In this document: positions 53,686 through 58,106 of the stretch, piece after piece
Numbering within the stretch: the first letter of the stretch is position 1
Layout of the letters: each line of letters opens with the position of its first letter
Origin: Synergistaceae bacterium
Lineage (GTDB): Bacteria > Synergistota > Synergistia > Synergistales > Synergistaceae
NCBI GenBank assembly: GCA_031268885.1
Contig: JAIRWR010000039.1
Span: forward strand, 1 to 58,106
Length of the DNA stretch: 58,106 bases
Direction of reading: 5' to 3'
The notes under the pieces: model-generated
What the model was told of the DNA's origin: nothing
The model's input: only the letters and a program-made list of their open reading frames with translations
Database searches by the model: none
Program-made: the position numbers and the translations under genes

Positions 53686-55122
53686 TCACACAAATTTTAT
53701 CTTAAACGCGGCATAAACGACCATCTTGAGCAGCATCCACCCGTGCCTCCATCGCTGTATATTCGTCTCCCCGTAAATTCTATCACGATATCGCACCGGC
53801 AGATCGACGATTCTGAGGTTTAACTTGGCCGCTCCAAAGAGCAGGTCGAAATCGCCAAAGGGGTCGAAGTCGCCGAAGTAAGCCCTGTTTTCGACTATTC
53901 GCTCGTAGTTCGGCCTGCTCAGAACCTTCGTTCCGCACAGAGAGTCCCTCAATGTCTGCCCAAGGAGCCATGAAAACGAGACGCTGAAAAATTTGTTGCC
54001 GAGGAGGTTGAAGAAGCGCATAGCCCTTCCCTCCATCGGATACACCAGTCTCACTCCATTGACGAACTCGGCGCGGCCCGAGCGTATCGCCTCGTAGAAC
54101 TTGGGCAGTTCCTCCGGCGGAACGGTCATGTCGGCATCCAGGATCATCAGGACATCCCCGCGAGCCTCGGCAAAACCGGCCCTTACCGCGTCCCCCTTTC
54201 CCCTTCCGGGCTGCCTGTACAGGCGGCAGTCCCGGGACGATGCCTTTATCGCGGACTCTATGACTTCATACGTATTGTCGGTAGAGTTGCCCTCCACAAA
54301 TATTATCTCGGTTCCTCCTCCCATGTCCGGTGTTCTTTCAAGTATGGCCTCGATATTGCCCGCCTCATTGCGAGCCGGGACAAGTACGCTGACTGAGGGA
54401 GGCCGGTCGAGCCACTCGGGTCTGACTCGCGGTTTGGGGCGGGCTATCATAAAATTCGCGAGGTCGAAGACCTTGAACGGCCAGATCTTGGCCAGGAGCG
54501 AATTGGAAATGCCGGCGAGCAGAGGAATATCGAACGGCATCAAAAACTCCGTCCAGGAACGGAAGACCTCGTAACCCGAGAGATACAGCAGGTTTACCAT
54601 ATCCTCCCGAGTGAGCCAGTTTTGAGGGAGGGTTTCGTTTGCCAGTCCGATACTTCTGACTAAGTTTAACGGTCCCTTCCACAGATGGCTGAAAAAGTTG
54701 AATATGAGCTTTGTCTCGCTGTGGTACAGGCCGCTAATCCCTGTCAAAATATCCTGAACGTTCCAGACGTCGTTCAGCAGATCCGACATGACAATATAGT
54801 CGAACTCGCCGTCGATCTTCAGAGAGTGGACATCCGCGCAGACAAACCTCAGACCGGGGTGACGCCTTTGCGCGTCGTCTATCATCCTCTGGGAGAAGTC
54901 CACTCCGACACCGTCGGACGGATTCAAAGACGCCAGCAGGTCTCCCTTTCCGCAACCCAGATCAAGAACCCTGGCTCCGGGCGGAATACAAAAACGGTAG
55001 ACCTTGGCCAGCCACTCCCTGTAGTATGCTGTCCACTTCTTTCTCTCCGCCGCCGCTATGTCATCCCACTTGTCTCGGCGTTTCTCGGTATAGCTTTTAA
55101 ACAACGCGTCGCTGAAACTCAA
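53686..55122 (-). CDS. Fusion: SAM methyltransferase + family 2 glycosyltransferase (DPM1-like)
   Basis: 478 residues in two domains. Residues about 40-225 are a class I methyltransferase (motif I RVLDLGCGKGDLL at 51-63, GVGVDFS, DYIVMSDLLNDVW). Residues about 242-478 are a GT-A family 2 transferase: SVLVPARNEAGNIEAIL, DNTYEVIE, the metal-binding DAD at 329-331 and GTKVLSR, close to dolichyl/polyprenyl-phosphate mannose synthases. The GT2 half lacks the membrane helices of GtrB. It would charge a polyprenyl phosphate with a sugar on the cytoplasmic side while the other half methylates a related substrate. The next gene upstream encodes a putative flippase. Confidence 0.88.
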   Translation of the reverse strand: MSFSDALFKSYTEKRRDKWDDIAAAERKKWTAYYREWLAKVYRFCIPPGARVLDLGCGKGDLLASLNPSDGVGVDFSQRMIDDAQRRHPGLRFVCADVHSLKIDGEFDYIVMSDLLNDVWNVQDILTGISGLYHSETKLIFNFFSHLWKGPLNLVRSIGLANETLPQNWLTREDMVNLLYLSGYEVFRSWTEFLMPFDIPLLAGISNSLLAKIWPFKVFDLANFMIARPKPRVRPEWLDRPPSVSVLVPARNEAGNIEAILERTPDMGGGTEIIFVEGNSTDNTYEVIESAIKASSRDCRLYRQPGRGKGDAVRAGFAEARGDVLMILDADMTVPPEELPKFYEAIRSGRAEFVNGVRLVYPMEGRAMRFFNLLGNKFFSVSFSWLLGQTLRDSLCGTKVLSRPNYERIVENRAYFGDFDPFGDFDLLFGAAKLNLRIVDLPVRYRDRIYGETNIQRWRHGWMLLKMVVYAAFKIKFV

Positions 55123-55154
55123 AAAAACACACCGCCTCTATGCCCCGGCATATC

Positions 55155-56135
55155 TTATGCCACCTCTCTAAACTCACGCCGCCTCCCGGCCATAAATACA
55201 ATCGCCGCGGCCGTCGGAAGAAATTGTATCACTCGCATCAGAAACGCTATGCCCAGCGCCTGTTCTCGTTCGACTCCGAAAACGCCAGCGCTCCAAACTA
55301 TGGAGGCCTCGAAGACTCCAAGAGAACCTGGAGAGGACGGGACGAGCTGACCCGCTGCCGAGACGAGAAATATTACGGCCGCATCCTCCAGGGATATCGG
55401 AAAATTCCCGGCAACGACAAACGCGGATGCCGAGTACGCGAAGTAGGTCACCCACACACCCGCGGTGGACACTACAGCCGCGAGGATCTGCCTTTGGGAC
55501 ATGCGTTGCGGCGGAATTATCCGCGGTTCATCGAGATATCTCACGTGCCCGAGCAGAGTAAACAAACCCCAAATCTTCAGGAGAACATCGTGACGAACCC
55601 TGAAGAATACAAACAATGACCAGAAAATAACGAAAAAAGCGCCCGCCCACCACTTGACAGACTGGTTTATCATATCACCTAACACGAGGATGGATAAGAA
55701 GTACAGGCAATTCGCGTCAAGAAAACGCTCCAAAAAGACAGCCGCTGTCGCGGTGGATGCCGGCCGGTTCAGAAACTTACTGACGTACGCCACCTTGACC
55801 ACTTCGCCGCCCTTCGCCGGAAGCACATTGTTGAAACCGAGGCCCACCAGGACTGCCTTCAGAGCGTTCAGAACTCCAAGGCCCGGATCGAACAGCAACG
55901 ACAACCGCAATGCCTGAATCCATACGCAGAGCGCGAATATAAACAAGACAGCCGCCACATTGATCTTCGAGTATTTCAGGAATACATTCCGCAACACGGC
56001 AACATCTACGCCTCTGAGCGCGTAAACCAAGCATATCACCGAGACCGTCACCCGAAGAAGAACTTTAAATAATTTGAAAAATTTTCCCCTGCCCCATCCC
56101 GGCCGATTATCCTCACTCGGTTTGGTCTTTTCCAC
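55155..56135 (-). CDS. YbhN/UPF0104-type lysylphosphatidylglycerol synthase TM-domain protein (flippase-like)
   Basis: 326 residues, GTG start after AAGAGG, with about eight hydrophobic helices. Family marks are NVLPAKGGEVVKVAYVSKF near residue 105 and GQLVPSSPGSLGVFEASI near 270, as in the membrane part of MprF and in UPF0104 proteins. Those proteins lack the transferase domain and are suspected lipid or lipid-sugar translocators. First gene of the operon with a polyprenyl-phosphate-type GT2, so flipping the lipid-linked sugar is a sensible inference. The region upstream (56136-56667) holds an IS scrap and no other gene. Confidence 0.82.
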   Translation of the reverse strand: MEKTKPSEDNRPGWGRGKFFKLFKVLLRVTVSVICLVYALRGVDVAVLRNVFLKYSKINVAAVLFIFALCVWIQALRLSLLFDPGLGVLNALKAVLVGLGFNNVLPAKGGEVVKVAYVSKFLNRPASTATAAVFLERFLDANCLYFLSILVLGDMINQSVKWWAGAFFVIFWSLFVFFRVRHDVLLKIWGLFTLLGHVRYLDEPRIIPPQRMSQRQILAAVVSTAGVWVTYFAYSASAFVVAGNFPISLEDAAVIFLVSAAGQLVPSSPGSLGVFEASIVWSAGVFGVEREQALGIAFLMRVIQFLPTAAAIVFMAGRRREFREVA

Positions 56136-56253
56136 AATTAGCGCCTCTTATTCTTTCTCCCCGCACCGGCGGGATTGTCCCATCTGTCGCTTGACGCCAG
56201 CCGCTGACAACCCTTACCGTAAGCCTGTTTTCAGCGCAACGCAAGGTAAAATT

Positions 56254-56382
56254 ATGGATGCGTGTTCAAACGCGTCAATTTCGAGGGTAGATTTCCGAGG
56301 ATACGATACAGACTTGAGCGAAATGGAATGGAAGAGGGTTGAACCACTAATTCCGGCAGCATTGGAGGGCGGCAGACCGAGA
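56254..56382 (+). pseudogene. IS5-family transposase N-terminal fragment
   Basis: The first 43 codons from the ATG at 56254 read like the DUF4096 start of IS5-type transposases (YDTDLSEMEWKRVEPLIP, then ALEGGRPR). The frame then continues without similarity to a stop at 56553, so the gene is truncated by deletion. Further right, GTGTCTGATAAATTTTATCC near 56645-56665 may be an old IS end. This scrap and surrounding non-coding bases fill the 532-base gap 56136-56667. Confidence 0.7.
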
Positions 56383-56667
56383 AACATTTTAAACTTCCTT
56401 AGATCTTGTTGTTTTAAGAAATGGTGCCGAGGACGAGTAAAAAATAAAATCGACGGAATCTGTAAGAATCACTTTCCATGGAACATAGCAAAATTTCTGT
56501 GTACAAATATGAGTACAAACAATCGTTTGTATCCGCAGTATCAGTCCCATTAGGCGTTTAAGGCCGTTGAATGAATTGGGCAGACACTATCTGACCAATT
56601 GGAGCCGTTTTTATCAGCTTTAATCGCTCGAAAGATTCATCAGGCAGTGTCTGATAAATTTTATCCA

Positions 56668-57444
56668 TCAATTTAGAGTACCGTCAAACGCTTTAAGCAA
56701 CAACAACTCGTCGTCAACGTCGAGTCCGCGCGTCATTGCCAAGGGCAGCCAGGTAATATCCTCCGTTTTTGGTTCCTTGTCACCCACGATTCCTTTGAGT
56801 TTTTCAAACGTTTTGGCGACTGCCAACTGTTCATCATCCTCATCCCGGGCGGTGTTTGACGAAATGCAATTCCTCACCGAACGCTTTACGCAATCGGGAG
56901 CGCTAGCGAACCAAGCCAGCGTCACCTCGATGTCGTATGGGTTGACTTCGTGTTTGAATTCGTCGGGGCCAAATGGAATGAGTTCAGCTTCTCCGTTTTC
57001 GGCTTCCTCAGACGATTTTTCGAGTTTTGCGCTTTCGGACGCCACCTTATCCGCGCTGAATCCCCAAAACGTGACTTCCCAAAGTATTTCAGCCGCGCAC
57101 AGCCATTCGCCGTAATGATCAAGCGATGTTTGCGACACAGGCAGGTCGATGAGGTCTTTCCACGGCAAAAAAGAGAGGGAATAAGTTTTTCCGGCCTCTT
57201 TCAGTGTCACGTCAAAAAACGCATTTTCCCAATCGTCTGTTTTTTCCGCGAAGAAGTCGCAGGACAACTCTCCGCGTATTTCGTCCCGATTGAGCTCGAA
57301 CGCGAGCAACTCACTCAGTGCAACACCGTACAATTCCCGTATCTTGCGGGCTTTAATCGGTTTGCTTTGAAGCTCGTGGCGCATAGAAAGATAATACCAC
57401 AACTCATCCAGCGAAAATTTGCTTAACAGATCGCGAAGCGTCAT
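56668..57444 (-). CDS. Hypothetical protein, 258 residues
   Basis: Not recognised with confidence. The start is taken at the ATG at 57444 (MTLRDLLSKFSLDELWYYL), eight bases after GAGGGTGG; the frame extends a few codons upstream. Soluble, acidic, with no membrane segment or catalytic motif I can name. The N-terminus resembles small Firmicutes proteins of unknown function that begin MTLRELL and follow with a DxVW/Y helix. A linker rich in Glu, Ser and Ala (about 145-165) splits it into two parts. The downstream IS scrap and the adjacent AlbA_2-type gene suggest an accessory region. Confidence 0.6.
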   Translation of the reverse strand: MTLRDLLSKFSLDELWYYLSMRHELQSKPIKARKIRELYGVALSELLAFELNRDEIRGELSCDFFAEKTDDWENAFFDVTLKEAGKTYSLSFLPWKDLIDLPVSQTSLDHYGEWLCAAEILWEVTFWGFSADKVASESAKLEKSSEEAENGEAELIPFGPDEFKHEVNPYDIEVTLAWFASAPDCVKRSVRNCISSNTARDEDDEQLAVAKTFEKLKGIVGDKEPKTEDITWLPLAMTRGLDVDDELLLLKAFDGTLN

Positions 57445-57623
57445 AGAAATCGCCACCCTCTTAGTTTTCAATTAGCAAAAGATTGACTTGAAGAAATTCC
57501 CTCTTTTCGTCTAAACCAATCTTTTCATTTGCACTCAAGCCTTGCAGTGTCTGAGTTCGAGGCTTATTGCAAGAACGCGGATTGACTTAATAATTGGCTA
57601 AAAATTAGCTTCATATCCGCCAG

Positions 57624-58106
57624 TCAATCATTTTTAGTCAATCGCCAAGCTCCAGTGCGATGGTTACCGCTTGTACGCTCAATAGTACCGTCTTTATGCA
57701 TCGACGTAAGAAAATTACGGATTTTATTGCTCTTTTGCTTCTCATCGAATATGTCAGGCAGTTTGTCACCCAAAAGTTCAACGAAATCGCCTTTCGTGCC
57801 CTTGCCCCATTTTTTCAGATAATCGACTATCATCTGTTTGTAATATTCGTCGCTTTGCCCTCGATTCTTTATATATTGCGCTTTTTCGTCGATGCTCTCC
57901 GCGATTGTCGCCGAGACAAAAACATTCGGCAATTTCCCCTCGATCACGCTTAGCGAGCGAAGGTATTTTGTCTGTTCTTTGTTCAGGGGTAATTTTTTCT
58001 GCACCCGGTCTATCAAAAACACCGTTTCGAGGTCATACTCCTGGTGCTCGAATAATAGCCGGGTATAGTTCTCGTCCAATGTTTTGCCGTACACACGCAC
58101 AGCCAC
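57624..58106 (-). CDS. AlbA_2/HATPase_c_4-type putative transcriptional regulator, C-terminal part (cut by window edge)
   Basis: 160 residues, open to the right window edge. The visible part begins inside the ATPase-like region (VYGKTLDENYTRLLFEH, ETVFLIDRVQKKLPL), then KYLRSLSVIEGKLPNVFVSA, and ends in a winged-helix-like segment (KGDFVELLGDKLPD, FLTSMHKDGTIER). This is the usual tail of proteins annotated as ATP-binding regulator or RecG-like with an N-terminal AlbA_2 (schlafen-type) domain, which would lie outside the window. These proteins are frequent in accessory regions and some take part in phage defence; that role is not shown here. Confidence 0.75.
   Translation of the reverse strand: MAVRVYGKTLDENYTRLLFEHQEYDLETVFLIDRVQKKLPLNKEQTKYLRSLSVIEGKLPNVFVSATIAESIDEKAQYIKNRGQSDEYYKQMIVDYLKKWGKGTKGDFVELLGDKLPDIFDEKQKSNKIRNFLTSMHKDGTIERTSGNHRTGAWRLTKND

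Noticed and set aside
1-58106. tRNA or rRNA genes
   Set aside because: I looked for cloverleaf-like stems with conserved GTTCRANTC and for rRNA segments and saw none; a tRNAscan/Infernal run would settle it.

Overview
The window reads as chromosomal DNA of an anaerobic, diderm-type bacterium. The mix of housekeeping genes (zapA-cvpA-mutS2, tig-clpP-clpX-lon-engB, rpsO-pnp, thrS), type IV pilus genes, exopolysaccharide genes and a two-domain KDPG aldolase, together with frequent TTG/GTG starts, would fit Synergistota. That phylum call is inference from gene content and was not tested by any search.

Layout. 1-7531 (+) is a visibly AT-rich surface-polysaccharide cluster: two GT4 glycosyltransferases (the first cut by the window edge), a Wzy-type polymerase, a hexapeptide acyltransferase, a polysaccharide pyruvyl transferase, an FrhB-type iron-sulfur protein and a Wzx-type flippase. 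7873-12569 (+) is GC-richer and holds an aldo/keto reductase, a HAD-IB phosphatase and a PMCA-type Ca2+ ATPase. 12872-20332 (-) is a tandem pair of very large hybrid histidine kinases with different sensors and near-identical signalling halves. 20639-21528 is a compact element: a serine recombinase with its own promoter, bracketed by 69-bp inverted repeats and by 30-bp palindromic crossover-like sites. It lies between the kinases and an AT-rich NYN/PIN nuclease-like gene. 22627-25364 (-) holds a VWA lipoprotein/anchor protein and two small pilin-like proteins.

25508-36623 (+) is mostly housekeeping: an AlaX-type alanyl-tRNA editing hydrolase, a coiled-coil protein, zapA, cvpA and mutS2, then the proteostasis operon tig-clpP-clpX-lon-engB with a clear sigma-70 promoter. 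It ends near a perfect hairpin terminator shared with the convergent pilin/pilC genes (36972-38931, -). A deleted group IIC intron remnant sits exactly beside that terminator. 39339-50868 (+) holds rpsO, pnp, thrS, tenA, KDPG aldolase, sbcD and sbcC. 50937-56135 (-) is a four-gene membrane glycosylation module: YbhN-like flippase, a methyltransferase-GT2 fusion, a methyltransferase and a GT-C-like membrane protein. The right edge has an IS5-family transposase scrap, an unknown 258-residue protein and the C-terminus of an AlbA_2/HATPase_c_4-type regulator.

The most unusual object is the recombinase cassette at 20.6-21.5 kb. Two sites, 28/30 identical and in inverted orientation, flank the recombinase gene together with its promoter. 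A 2-bp central AG sits inside a long dyad, as expected of a serine-recombinase crossover site. The cassette should be able to invert itself and redirect its transcription either toward the NYN gene or toward the sensor-kinase pair. No tRNA, rRNA, CRISPR array or riboswitch was found.
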